The translations under genes and the position numbers were made by a program. Positions 20,749 to 28,586 of a DNA stretch of 39,202 nucleotides are shown here, in pieces. The notes beneath the pieces were generated by a model. That model had not been told where the DNA came from, made no database searches, and saw only the letters and a list, made by a program, of their open reading frames with translations. The stretch comes from Fretibacterium sp. (GTDB lineage Bacteria > Synergistota > Synergistia > Synergistales > Aminobacteriaceae), in NCBI GenBank assembly GCA_024695065.1, contig JAILIX010000119.1:1-39202 (forward strand). Direction: 5' to 3'. The first letter of the stretch is position 1, and the number at the start of each line of letters is the position of its first letter.

Positions 20749-21345
20749 TTAATGCTCCTCCTCACATTGAAGCTCAGGGGGGACATCCTCCCCGACTCCC
20801 CCACGATGTTTCTTCCGGTTCGCAGAGGGCCGTTTGCCGCCCTTCCGCGGGTTTTGAGGTTCCATGCGAAAGACAAGGTTGCCCCCCTTAATGAGATGAA
20901 AGGGGACAACAATATCCCTCTCCTCCTCAGCGACGTAGAGGGTTACTCCCTGGTCATCCGCCGCTGAGATCGTCCCCGTCATGGATTTCCGTCCCTGAAG
21001 GGGCTCATTCAGACGAAGGCGGGCTTCCCGTCCCAGGAAGCGCCCATACTGCTCCGGGGTAAACAGGGGACGCTCCACCCCCGGAGAACTGACCTCCAGA
21101 TAATAACGTCCCTCCAGACCGGGGAATTCCGTGCCGTCCAGCATACGGTTGAGAGACCTTGACACCGTCTCGCAGTCATCGACGGTGATTCCCCCCAGGG
21201 AGTCGATCAGGACCTGAAGGTTCAGGCCGCCAGGACCTCCCTTCATCCCCACATGGACGCATTCATAGCCAAGCCGCTCAACGGTTTCTGTCACAGCAAG
21301 GGTCAGGCGTTGTCCGCTCTCCTGCTCTCCGTTCTCCGTCTCCAT
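20749..21345 (-). CDS. rimP: Ribosome maturation factor RimP
   Basis: Assists 30S subunit assembly. The 198-residue product contains the conserved LQVLIDSLGGITVDDCETVSR and YYLEVSSPGVERPLF segments of the N-terminal domain. A C-terminal SH3-like domain follows, then an unusually basic tail (RKGGKRPSANRKKHRG) and a short acidic end. The start is the ATG at 21345 (METENGEQ). An in-frame 21-codon extension would run into the leader hairpin region and is rejected. It is the first gene of the long operon ending at sua5. Confidence 0.94.
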   Translation of the reverse strand: METENGEQESGQRLTLAVTETVERLGYECVHVGMKGGPGGLNLQVLIDSLGGITVDDCETVSRSLNRMLDGTEFPGLEGRYYLEVSSPGVERPLFTPEQYGRFLGREARLRLNEPLQGRKSMTGTISAADDQGVTLYVAEEERDIVVPFHLIKGGNLVFRMEPQNPRKGGKRPSANRKKHRGGVGEDVPPELQCEEEH

Positions 21346-21379
21346 TGCTCTCACACCGCCTCCCCTCCCGCTAACAAAT

Positions 21380-21406
21380 GAGGAGCGGGCAACAGGCCCA
21401 CTCCTC
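21380..21406 (-). promoter_or_regulatory. rimP leader hairpin, attenuator-like
   Basis: Inverted repeat on the minus strand, GAGGAGTGGGC and GCCCGCTCCTC with a 5-base loop (one mismatch), followed by ATTTGTT. It lies in the untranslated leader about 20 bases after the predicted transcription start and 34 bases before the rimP ATG. A GTGGGC-type hairpin with terminator character upstream of rimP resembles the 'rimP leader' attenuator class described from premature-terminator surveys. The match is from memory and not checked by covariance search. Confidence 0.5.
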
Positions 21407-21431
21407 AAGTTGAAAAGCTCGAAGTGAATTC

Positions 21432-21460
21432 AGTATACACTATTTCCGCCGGGAAGGCAA
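21432..21460 (-). promoter_or_regulatory. Sigma-70-type promoter of the rimP-nusA-infB operon
   Basis: On the minus strand, TTGCCT (21460-21455) and TATACT (21437-21432) are exactly 17 bases apart. Transcription would start near 21425, giving an 80-base leader before rimP. This is the best promoter match in the window. Confidence 0.78.
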
Positions 21461-21490
21461 GGAGAGCCCGTCTGGCCGGGATATATAAAC

Positions 21491-21516
21491 GGGGCCGGGT
21501 AAAAGTCCCGCGCCCC
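21491..21516 (-). terminator. Terminator of the ABC transporter operon
   Basis: A GC-rich hairpin (GGGGCGCGGG / CCCGGCCCC with a single bulge, loop of 7) starts 20 bases past the last ATPase stop and is followed on the minus strand by GTTTATATAT. It separates the transporter operon from the rimP promoter. Confidence 0.75.
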
Positions 21517-21536
21517 ACCTTTTTGCGCCCTGTTTC

Positions 21537-22652
21537 TCAGATAATGTTGCGCCGGGCCCGCTCGGCCTCGGCGGCGGCGTCCTCCGGCGGATACCAGCTC
21601 GGGGCCGCAATCTCGACGGCGCACTCCTCGCCGGGCACAAACACGTCGCGGTGCGGCGTCTGAATCTTCACAAGCTGTTTCCCCACAGTAACGAGGTACT
21701 CCGTTTTGTCCGTCAGGAAGATACGCTTCTCAATGCGCGTACGGAACCCGGGACCATCCTTTGTCAGCAGGATGGCGTTGAGCCGGGTGGCGACGACCAT
21801 TTTCGGCCCCGCCCCCTCCGGAATGGCCAGACCGATGGGCTGACCGGCGTCGCCCTCTGGGAACACCTGGCCGTCCTTCACCTCCACGTTGATAAAGGTC
21901 GACTCTCCCAGGAAGTTGTGGACAAAGCGGCTGTTCGGGTGGTTGTAGAGGTTCTCCGGTGTGTCGATCTGCACGATCTTCCCCATGTCGCAGACCATCA
22001 TGCGGTCGGAGAGGGCCATGGCCTCGGACTGGTCATGAGTGACAAAGATGATGGTGAAGCCGAACTGCCGCTGAAGCTCCTTGATCTCAAAACGCATGGT
22101 CTCCCGGAGCTTGGGGTCAAGGTTCGACAGCGGCTCATCCAGAAGCATGACCTTCGGGTTCGTCACGATGGCCCGCGCCAGCGCGATGCGCTGCTGCTGC
22201 CCGCCGGAGAGCTCTCCGGGGTACACGTTCTCAAGCCCGTCCAGAGAGCAGTGCTTCAGGGCGTCCTTCACCCGCGCAGCAATCTCCTTTCTCGCCACCT
22301 TGCGTATCTTCAGGGGGAAGGCCACGTTGTCAAAGATGTTCATATGCGGCCAGACGGCGAAGGCCTGGAACACCATGCCCAGGTCCCGCTCCTCCGGCAG
22401 GATGTAGAGATTCTTCGCGCTGCTGGAGACAAGGCGGCCGCAGAGCTCGATCTCCCCCTCGGACAGGTCCTCAAAGCCGGCAATCATGCGCAGCGTTGTC
22501 GTTTTGCCGCAGCCGGAAGGCCCCAGGAAGGAGAAGCACTCGCCCTCCTTAATCTCAAGGTTGAAGTCATCAACGGCCGTGATGGTGCCCATGGTGCGGG
22601 TTGTGAAACGCTTGGTCACATGGCGGAGCGCCACCGCGATATTCTCAGACAT
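21537..22652 (-). CDS. ABC transporter ATP-binding protein, FbpC/PotA-like (second ATPase)
   Basis: Energises import in the cytoplasm. The 371-residue product has Walker [10 protein letters not shown] (44-52), the signature LSGGQQQR (148-155), Walker B VMLLDEP (168-174, Glu173) and the switch His206 in VTHDQ. A C-terminal TOBE-like regulatory region follows (from about 240). Sequence and length fit the Fe3+/spermidine/aminoethylphosphonate ATPase group. The gene starts three bases after the permease stop. It is the last gene of the operon and the second ATPase in it; the two are clearly different (for example PEERD versus PPERR after the A-loop region), not a recent copy. Confidence 0.94.
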   Translation of the reverse strand: MSENIAVALRHVTKRFTTRTMGTITAVDDFNLEIKEGECFSFLGPSGCGKTTTLRMIAGFEDLSEGEIELCGRLVSSSAKNLYILPEERDLGMVFQAFAVWPHMNIFDNVAFPLKIRKVARKEIAARVKDALKHCSLDGLENVYPGELSGGQQQRIALARAIVTNPKVMLLDEPLSNLDPKLRETMRFEIKELQRQFGFTIIFVTHDQSEAMALSDRMMVCDMGKIVQIDTPENLYNHPNSRFVHNFLGESTFINVEVKDGQVFPEGDAGQPIGLAIPEGAGPKMVVATRLNAILLTKDGPGFRTRIEKRIFLTDKTEYLVTVGKQLVKIQTPHRDVFVPGEECAVEIAAPSWYPPEDAAAEAERARRNII

Positions 22653-22655
22653 GAG

Positions 22656-24413
22656 CTAGGCCCCCTTCCTGTCCTTCGTGATCTCGGTCACGACAGCATT
22701 GCAGACGATAATGATGACGATGGCGACCGAGGCCAGCGCCGACGCCTGAGGGATCATGCCCGCGTCGCGGAGCGCGAAAATCTGCACGCCCAGCGTCCGG
22801 CTGTAGGGCCCGTAGAGCAGAACGGAGGTCGTCAGCTCTCTCATGGCCGGCAGGAAGATGAGGAAGAAGCCCGATACCATGGCCGGCTTGATGAGCGGCA
22901 GCGTGATATCCTTCAGGGACTCTGTGTGGGTGGCGCCGCAGGCCCGGGACGCCTCCTCCAGCGACGAGTTCACCTGCTGGAGCGAAGCCGACGCGCTCTT
23001 CATGGAGAAGGACAGGTAGCGCGCCATATACGCCACCAAAATAATCCAGATGGTGTTATAGAGATTGATGCCCGCCAGGGAGCCCGACCAGGACAGGATG
23101 ACGCCAATGGCCAGCACCGTGCCGGGAATGGAGTACGGCAGGATGGAGAGAATCTCCAGCAGCCCCCTGCCCTTCGGCCGGATGCGGTTGATGACGTAGG
23201 CAATCATGACGCCCAGGAACATACAGACGATGCCCGCCGTGATGGACAGGAACAGGGAGTTCTTGATGGAGTCCATGGTCGCCGGCGAATCGAAAACCTT
23301 GACGTAGTTGCTGAAGGAGAAGTTTGCCCAGGTGAGCGGCAGGCCGTAAGCCTTCACCAGCGCCACCAGGAAGATCATCACCAGCGGCACCACCACAATG
23401 ACCAGCAGGGTCAGGCTGGCAAGGAGCAGAAGCGGGTACTTTGCGCCGCGCAGCTTTATCAGAGTGGGCCTCATGGACTTGCCCTTGATGATGTCATAGC
23501 TGCCGGAGCTCAGGACATATTTCTGAATCACCAGTGCAATGGCCACCACCGCCACCAGCAGGATGGACAGCGCCGTGCCCTGGCGAATGCCCTCAAAGCT
23601 GCCGCCGGACCTGTTGATCAGCGCGTAAATCATGGTGGGCAGGGTGTAGATATTCTTTGAGAATCCCAAAATTGACGGCACGCCGAAGTGCGCCAGCGAC
23701 GAGATGAGAATCAGCAGCGCCCCGGCGGAGATGGCCGGCTTCACCAGAGGAAGGGTGATCTTCCAGATGACCTGAGACTGCCTGGCTCCGGCGATGCGGG
23801 CGGATTCCTCAAGCGTGGGGTCCATGCGCTCCAGCGCGCTCACCACCTGCATGAACACAAAGGGGAAATAATAGGAGCACTCAACAAAGATGATGCCGCC
23901 GATGCTGTTGATGTTCACCGGGGGCTGCCGCAGATGAAAGGTGCTCATGAGCCAGCGGTTGATATAGCCCGCACGGCCTGAGAACAGCAGGTCCCACGCC
24001 ATGGCCCCAAAGAAGGGCGGGAACATGTAGGGGATGGTGAACAGCGCCCGCATGAAGCCCTTGGCCGGGATGTCGCTGCGGCCCAGAAGCCAGGCGTAGA
24101 ACAATCCCATGATGGTCCCAAACACTGTCACTGCCAGAGCGATGATGATGGTATTCCCCATGGCCTTCAGGTTCTCCTCCTCAAAAATGACGGAGGTGAA
24201 AAGGCTGAGGTCAAACCTGCCCTCATAGAAGAATGCGTTGTAGATAATCATAAAGATGGGTATGACAACGATGATGAACAGCAGGATGAAACTCAGGCCC
24301 GTCATGATCCCATCGACGCCGATGTGACGGCCCTCAAGCGCACTTAAATCGCTCACGGAGCGGGCCTGCGCGGACGGGTCCACGCCGCCCCTTCGTCTTC
24401 TCAAAAATGCCAT
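22656..24413 (-). CDS. ABC transporter permease, two fused permease domains (FbpB-like)
   Basis: A 585-residue inner-membrane protein with about twelve hydrophobic helices, formed of two consecutive binding-protein-dependent permease domains. Each half has its EAA loop that docks an ATPase: EESARIAGARQSQVIWKITLP in the first and EEASRACGATHTESLKDITLP in the second. This fused arrangement is typical of FbpB-type iron and PhnU/V-type permeases. The ATG is two bases past the first ATPase stop, with GGAGGGGG upstream. The N-terminus before the first helix is long and basic (RRRRGG). Confidence 0.94.
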   Translation of the reverse strand: MAFLRRRRGGVDPSAQARSVSDLSALEGRHIGVDGIMTGLSFILLFIIVVIPIFMIIYNAFFYEGRFDLSLFTSVIFEEENLKAMGNTIIIALAVTVFGTIMGLFYAWLLGRSDIPAKGFMRALFTIPYMFPPFFGAMAWDLLFSGRAGYINRWLMSTFHLRQPPVNINSIGGIIFVECSYYFPFVFMQVVSALERMDPTLEESARIAGARQSQVIWKITLPLVKPAISAGALLILISSLAHFGVPSILGFSKNIYTLPTMIYALINRSGGSFEGIRQGTALSILLVAVVAIALVIQKYVLSSGSYDIIKGKSMRPTLIKLRGAKYPLLLLASLTLLVIVVVPLVMIFLVALVKAYGLPLTWANFSFSNYVKVFDSPATMDSIKNSLFLSITAGIVCMFLGVMIAYVINRIRPKGRGLLEILSILPYSIPGTVLAIGVILSWSGSLAGINLYNTIWIILVAYMARYLSFSMKSASASLQQVNSSLEEASRACGATHTESLKDITLPLIKPAMVSGFFLIFLPAMRELTTSVLLYGPYSRTLGVQIFALRDAGMIPQASALASVAIVIIIVCNAVVTEITKDRKGA

Positions 24414-24415
24414 GG

Positions 24416-25513
24416 CTAAGCCCCCTCCCTAACCGGATAAAACTTCGGGCCCAGAAAGGACAGCCCAACCTCCGCCCCCTCCGGGACGCCTCCCATGCCC
24501 TCAAAGGCGCTGCGCTGCATGCGGACCTCCTGTCCGTTGAGGTCGATGAACAGGTTGTACTCGCTGCCCAGGAACACGCTTCTTCGGATGATGCCCCGGA
24601 TGAGTGAAGGGGTCAGTCCCCCCTCTGCCGCGGCGTCGTCAAAGACGATGCCATTGGGCCGCACCCCCATGTCCACCTGTCCCGCGGCCTCGAACTCCGC
24701 CGGAACTGTGCCGGTATACGGCATATCCTCCCGGCCGAAGAAGCACCAGTTTTCCCCTTTCCGCGTCAGCGTGAAGAAATTGGAGACGCCGATAAACTCA
24801 AACACGAAACGCTCTGCCGGGCGAAGGATGATGTCCTCATCCGTCCCGATCTGACACAGTGCGCCGCCCGCGTCCATAATGGCCATCCGGTCACAGAGCT
24901 GGAGCGAGGCCTCCTGGTCGTGGGTGATGTAGAGAATCGTCGTGCCGATGTTCTTCTGTATCTGGCGAATCTCGGTGAGCATCTCCTCCCGAAGTTTGGC
25001 GTCAAGGTTTGTGATGGGCTCATCCATGACGATAACCTCATCGGAGCTGACCAGAGCCCGGGCAATGGCCACACGCTGCTGCTGTCCGCCGGAGAGCTGG
25101 CTGGGCAGGTAGGGAGCGTAGTCCCGCATACGGACCTGCTCCAGTGCGTACCTTGCCTTCTTCTCCATCTCGTCCCTGGGGAGACGCTGCTTCTTCAGGG
25201 GATAGCAGACGTTCTCCATCACCGTCATGTGCGGCCACACGGCATAATCCTGAAACACGACCCCGATCCCGCGGCGCTCCGGTGGGATGTTGATGCGCTT
25301 CTCCTTTGAAAAAACACAGCGGTCCCCCACCCATATCTCGCCGGTGGAAGGCCGGTTCAGTCCCAGCAGGCAGCGCATCAGAGTTGTCTTGCCGCAGCCT
25401 GACGGCCCCAGCAGGCACATAATCTGCGCATCCTCCACCTCCAGCGAGAAGTTCCTGAGTATCTGCTTCTCGCCGTAGGCAAAGGAGACGTTCTGAAACT
25501 TGATTCCCGCCAT
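24416..25513 (-). CDS. ABC transporter ATP-binding protein, FbpC/PotA-like (first ATPase)
   Basis: Second nucleotide-binding partner of the same importer, 365 residues. It has Walker A GPSGCGKT (36-43), signature LSGGQQQR (from 140), Walker B VIVMDEP with Glu165, and ITHDQ. The C-terminal domain (from about 235) is TOBE-like. The start is the ATG at 25513 (MAGIKFQNV), seven bases after GGAGG; a 14-codon in-frame extension upstream would run into the terminator-like hairpin and is rejected. With the other ATPase it could form a heterodimer under the single double-domain permease. Confidence 0.94.
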   Translation of the reverse strand: MAGIKFQNVSFAYGEKQILRNFSLEVEDAQIMCLLGPSGCGKTTLMRCLLGLNRPSTGEIWVGDRCVFSKEKRINIPPERRGIGVVFQDYAVWPHMTVMENVCYPLKKQRLPRDEMEKKARYALEQVRMRDYAPYLPSQLSGGQQQRVAIARALVSSDEVIVMDEPITNLDAKLREEMLTEIRQIQKNIGTTILYITHDQEASLQLCDRMAIMDAGGALCQIGTDEDIILRPAERFVFEFIGVSNFFTLTRKGENWCFFGREDMPYTGTVPAEFEAAGQVDMGVRPNGIVFDDAAAEGGLTPSLIRGIIRRSVFLGSEYNLFIDLNGQEVRMQRSAFEGMGGVPEGAEVGLSFLGPKFYPVREGA

Positions 25514-25534
25514 TTTGAAACCTCCATAGGCTAT

Positions 25535-25578
25535 AAAAACGCGGAGGCTCCGCATTGGGAAATGGTGGGAACCTCCGC
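25535..25578 (-). terminator. Terminator/attenuator between binding protein and ATPase genes
   Basis: On the minus strand, GCGGAGG (25578-25572) can pair with CCTCCGC (25547-25541). Alternatively GCGGA (25553-25549) can form a short hairpin with TCCGC (25545-25541). Either stem is followed by GTTTTTAT. Such partial terminators behind a binding-protein gene commonly allow it to be expressed above its membrane partners. Confidence 0.7.
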
Positions 25579-25605
25579 GCTGACGTTTGCCTGAATCTGT
25601 CCGCT

Positions 25606-26598
25606 TTACTTCTTGAAGATGTTGTCGAACGTCGTGAGAATCTTGCCGGCATTGGCCGCAAGGGTCTCCAGATCCACAGTCAGGGCCGACTTCGCAATAG
25701 CCCCAACGTCCACTCCCTTCTGATCCACGTCGTTGCGGACAGAGAGCAGGTTGTTCGCCACAAGGATTTCCTGCCCCTCCTTTGAGAGGATGAAGTCATA
25801 GAGCAGCTTGCCATTCTCCAGGTTCGCGCAGTTCTTCACCAGCCCGATGGGCGAGAAGATGGAAATGAGGTCCTTCGGCAGATAAGTGAAGCCGATGGGG
25901 GAACCCTGGGCCATCAGGTTTTGGGACACGTAGTCCAGCATAATGCCCACCTGATAGGCGCCGATCGCCACCTGGTTGTGTGTGGCCGTGGTGCCGGACT
26001 CCAGCTCACAGCCGTTGGCCTTCAGCTTTTTGAAGTACTCCTCGCCGTAGGCCGGGCTTGACAGCAGTGCAGCCACAAAGAACTTGGTTGTGCCTGCTGA
26101 GGCGGGGTCGGTCATGACAATCTGGCCTTCCCACTTGGGATCAAGGAGGTCATTCCAGGACTTCGGCGCATCCGCATCTTTCACCATCATGGTGTTGTAG
26201 CCAATGCCCATGTTCATCATCCGCGCGCCCGTGTAGCAGCCGTCGGGATCAATAAACTTCGGTGCGATGGCTTTCGCCTCGGGGGACGAGTACTTCTCCA
26301 GAATGCCCGCCTTCTTGAAGGCAAGGTAGTCGGAGGGGTCGCCCACCCAGATGACGTCCGCCGCAACCTGACCGGCCTGATGCTCCGTCGTGATCTTTGT
26401 GACGACTTTGCCTGTTCCCGCGAAGTAGTAGTCCATCACAACGCCGGGATACTTAGCCTCGAAGCCCTTTTTGATGGCCACAAGCTGGTCTTCCTGCATG
26501 GAGGAGTAGACCATCACTTTGCCCGACGGAGCCGCAAAGGCTGCGCCCGCCAAAAGGACCAACACGCTCACCATGAATGCTGCCAAAAACCGCTTCAT
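25606..26598 (-). CDS. Extracellular solute-binding protein, FbpA/PhnS-like
   Basis: Secreted binding protein of the importer. The 330-residue product has a Sec signal peptide (MKRFLAAFMVSVLVLLAGAAFA, cleavage near 22) with no lipobox. The mature part begins KVMVYSSMQEDQLVAIKKGFEAKYPG, the usual opening of the Fe3+/aminoethylphosphonate/phosphosugar binding proteins. The tandem Tyr-Tyr pair that holds Fe3+ in classic FbpA proteins is not obvious: in the corresponding region I see GAYQVGIMLDYVSQNL. So iron is only one possible substrate. The ATG at 26598 follows GGAAGG by eight bases. It is the first gene of the operon and is followed by an attenuator. Confidence 0.92.
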   Translation of the reverse strand: MKRFLAAFMVSVLVLLAGAAFAAPSGKVMVYSSMQEDQLVAIKKGFEAKYPGVVMDYYFAGTGKVVTKITTEHQAGQVAADVIWVGDPSDYLAFKKAGILEKYSSPEAKAIAPKFIDPDGCYTGARMMNMGIGYNTMMVKDADAPKSWNDLLDPKWEGQIVMTDPASAGTTKFFVAALLSSPAYGEEYFKKLKANGCELESGTTATHNQVAIGAYQVGIMLDYVSQNLMAQGSPIGFTYLPKDLISIFSPIGLVKNCANLENGKLLYDFILSKEGQEILVANNLLSVRNDVDQKGVDVGAIAKSALTVDLETLAANAGKILTTFDNIFKK

Positions 26599-26628
26599 TC
26601 GACATACCTTCCTTTACTGAAATATGAA

Positions 26629-26660
26629 GAGGGGCATCCCTCAACATCTCCGGGAGGAGA
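26629..26660 (-). promoter_or_regulatory. Two small hairpins in the binding-protein leader
   Basis: TCTCC/GGAGA (26656-26660 with 26647-26651) and GAGGG/CCCTC (26638-26642 with 26629-26633) lie in tandem about 30-60 bases before the ATG. A TAAAAT sequence just upstream could be a -10, but I see no good -35. No known riboswitch consensus was recognised. Confidence 0.3.
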
Positions 26661-26700
26661 CATTCTTATTTTACACTATCCCGCAGGTTTTGCAGTCAGA

Positions 26701-26728
26701 CGCGGGAGCCCCTGCCGGAGCTCCCGCG
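26701..26728. terminator. Hairpin after the M23 peptidase gene
   Basis: Perfect 9-bp inverted repeat CGCGGGAGC/GCTCCCGCG, loop of 10. The U-tract (TTTTGTTTT) is on the plus-strand side, while the gene it follows (ending at 26737) is on the minus strand, where only TCTGACTG follows. It probably works as a bidirectional or weak minus-strand terminator. Confidence 0.55.
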
Positions 26729-26736
26729 TTTTGTTT

Positions 26737-27675
26737 TCAATCCAGGACCTTCATCTGGCGTCCCTTCTTCAGCAAATTCGTCACACTCGTCTCAAACAGA
26801 GGCATGGGGTCCACAAACTGGCCCGCCAGGTTCAGTCCGTAGTGCAGGTGAGGCCCTGTGATGCGCCCTGTGTCCCCGCTCCTGGCAATGAGCTGTCCCC
26901 GGGCAACGCGGTCACCCTTCTTCACCTTAATCTGGCTCAGGTGGAAGAACACAGTAATGACCCCGTTGCCGGAGTCCACATAGATGCTCTTGCCCGCGTA
27001 GTAGTGGTTTCCCGTAAGGATGACGGTCCCCGCAAAGGGAGCCCGGACTGCCGTGCCCACCGCCGCTCTCAGGTCCGTCGCGGCGTGGGGTGCGCGCGGC
27101 TGGCCGTTGAAGATGCGGTGAAAGCCATAGTGGCTGGTGATGTGCATCCTGCTGAGCGGGAAGCCAGGGGGCGTCGTCCACTTCCGCTTTGCCGTCATGG
27201 TGCGGAGCGCCACCCCTGTGATCTGGCTTTCTTTTTTGATGCGGGGCAGGCTCTTCTTGCTGGGGTTGACCATCCGGGAAGCAACCTTCAGCTTCTCGCT
27301 GGGATATTTCTTTGGGTTAAGCGTCATATTCCCTTTAATGTGATAGCGCTGTTTGCCCTGAGTAAATTCAAAGAGGATGGGATAATTCCCCGGTTTGATC
27401 CTGCGGATATCCGAGCCCAGCAGCCCATAGGAGATTTTCCCGGCGCCGCCCTGCTCAACGTCCAGCGTCACCTTTCGGCCCTGCCAGGTGATCACAGGAT
27501 CCTTATAGTCCGTGTCCGCAGTGACCGACACCGCAAACGCCTGCCCCACATCCCAGCTTTCGGGGAAAGTCAGCCAGACCGCCGCCTGCACCGGCCTGAC
27601 CGGCGCAACGCAGAACGTACAGAGCAACGCTGCGGCACCCAGCCGCAGGAGGGGCCTTATACCACACATCTTCAT
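26737..27675 (-). CDS. Secreted M23-family (LytM/gp13-type) endopeptidase
   Basis: Zinc peptidase that cuts peptide cross-links in peptidoglycan. The 312-residue product has an N-terminal signal peptide (hydrophobic 8-26, cleavage after VQA near 31). An approximately 150-residue beta-rich region without a recognised domain follows, then the M23 domain. The zinc ligands are His197 and Asp201 (PHAATD) and His278 in GPHLHYGL, with catalytic His245 (FFHLSQ) and His276. All catalytic residues are present, so it should be active rather than a regulatory LytM protein. The ATG overlaps the punA stop as ATGA. Signal sequence and operon position say nothing specific about its division role. Confidence 0.93.
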   Translation of the reverse strand: MKMCGIRPLLRLGAAALLCTFCVAPVRPVQAAVWLTFPESWDVGQAFAVSVTADTDYKDPVITWQGRKVTLDVEQGGAGKISYGLLGSDIRRIKPGNYPILFEFTQGKQRYHIKGNMTLNPKKYPSEKLKVASRMVNPSKKSLPRIKKESQITGVALRTMTAKRKWTTPPGFPLSRMHITSHYGFHRIFNGQPRAPHAATDLRAAVGTAVRAPFAGTVILTGNHYYAGKSIYVDSGNGVITVFFHLSQIKVKKGDRVARGQLIARSGDTGRITGPHLHYGLNLAGQFVDPMPLFETSVTNLLKKGRQMKVLD

Positions 27676-28532
27676 ACTCTCTTCTCCTCTTCATTCAGCA
27701 CACGCATCAACGCATGGAGAACACTGGCGAGGGAGTGGGCGGCCCCCGCCATCGCGGTCAGAACCTCCTCCTCCGACAATGTCCCGTCTGTCAGCCCCGC
27801 AGCCTTGTTGGCCACGCAGGAGAGCACGGCGGTTTCTATGCCCATGGCATTGGCAACGATGACCTCCGGCACGGTGGACATACCCGCGAGGTCCGCTCCC
27901 AGAGTGCGAACCATGCGCACCTCAGCCGGCGTCTCGAAGCACGGCCCCATGAAGGCCGCGTAGACTCCGCGCTTCAGCTCAATGCCGACGCTGTCCGCCG
28001 CGCGGTCCATCAGTTTCAGGAGACGTGGACTGTAGGCATGGCTCATGTCCGGGAACCTCGGGTTCCAGCGCGGTTCCGTTGGTCCCCTCAGAGGGTTGGA
28101 GCCCATCAGGTTAATGTGGTCCTCCACCGCAACGATATCCCCCGTCCTCAGGTCATCCCGGATTCCGCCGGAGGCGTTTGTGGCCACGAACTGCCGTACG
28201 CCCAGCATCCCCAGCACCCGCGTGGAAAAAGTGATGGCCTGCATGGAATACCCCTCATAATAATGGACCCGACCCTGGAGCAAAACCACAGGCCGCCCCT
28301 CAATCTTTCCCAGAATAACGCGGCCGGCATGCCCCGGAGCGGTTGAAACCGGCCAGTCAGGAATATTCTCTGCCTTCAGCACTACAGGGTTCTCCACGTT
28401 CTCGGCGGCCTCTCCCAGACCGGATCCCAGGACCACCGCCGTCAGAGGCTCAAAGTTTTCTGTGCAGCCCTGAATGTATTTCATGGCCTCCTGCGCCTGT
28501 TCAAACCCCCACGGGGACGATTCTGTCTTCAT
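27672..28532 (-). CDS. punA: Purine-nucleoside phosphorylase (trimeric type I)
   Basis: Phosphorolyses guanosine/inosine-type nucleosides to base and ribose 1-phosphate for salvage. The 286-residue product has the phosphate loop VVLGSGLGE, the GRVHYYEGY motif, NASGGIRDDLRTGDI, the substrate-binding Glu in GPCFETPAE, the phosphate-binding GMSTVPEV, and the base-specificity Asn in CVANKAAG. These mark the trimeric low-molecular-mass family. The ATG follows GAGGA by eight bases. Its stop overlaps the M23 gene start. Confidence 0.95.
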   Translation of the reverse strand: MKTESSPWGFEQAQEAMKYIQGCTENFEPLTAVVLGSGLGEAAENVENPVVLKAENIPDWPVSTAPGHAGRVILGKIEGRPVVLLQGRVHYYEGYSMQAITFSTRVLGMLGVRQFVATNASGGIRDDLRTGDIVAVEDHINLMGSNPLRGPTEPRWNPRFPDMSHAYSPRLLKLMDRAADSVGIELKRGVYAAFMGPCFETPAEVRMVRTLGADLAGMSTVPEVIVANAMGIETAVLSCVANKAAGLTDGTLSEEEVLTAMAGAAHSLASVLHALMRVLNEEEKRV

Positions 28533-28569
28533 CTGTATATTCCTCCTCGTCTTGATTTTTTCTCTCCCG

Positions 28570-28586
28570 GCGTCCGCCGCGGACGC
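28570..28586 (-). other. Short hairpin in the xerD-punA gap
   Basis: A 7-bp perfect inverted repeat GCGTCCG/CGGACGC with 3-base loop directly after the xerD stop. On the minus strand it is followed by a purine run, not by U, so it is not a terminator. It could stabilise the processed mRNA. Confidence 0.4.

Noticed and set aside
21651-23660. A 669-codon open frame on the plus strand opposite the ABC permease and ATPase
   Set aside because: Its sequence is rich in His/Gln/Arg with no domain signature. It crosses two certain genes on the other strand.
26599-26736. Possible TPP or metal riboswitch upstream of the binding-protein gene
   Set aside because: Only two short hairpins are seen. The conserved TPP CUGAGA core and other known consensus elements are missing.
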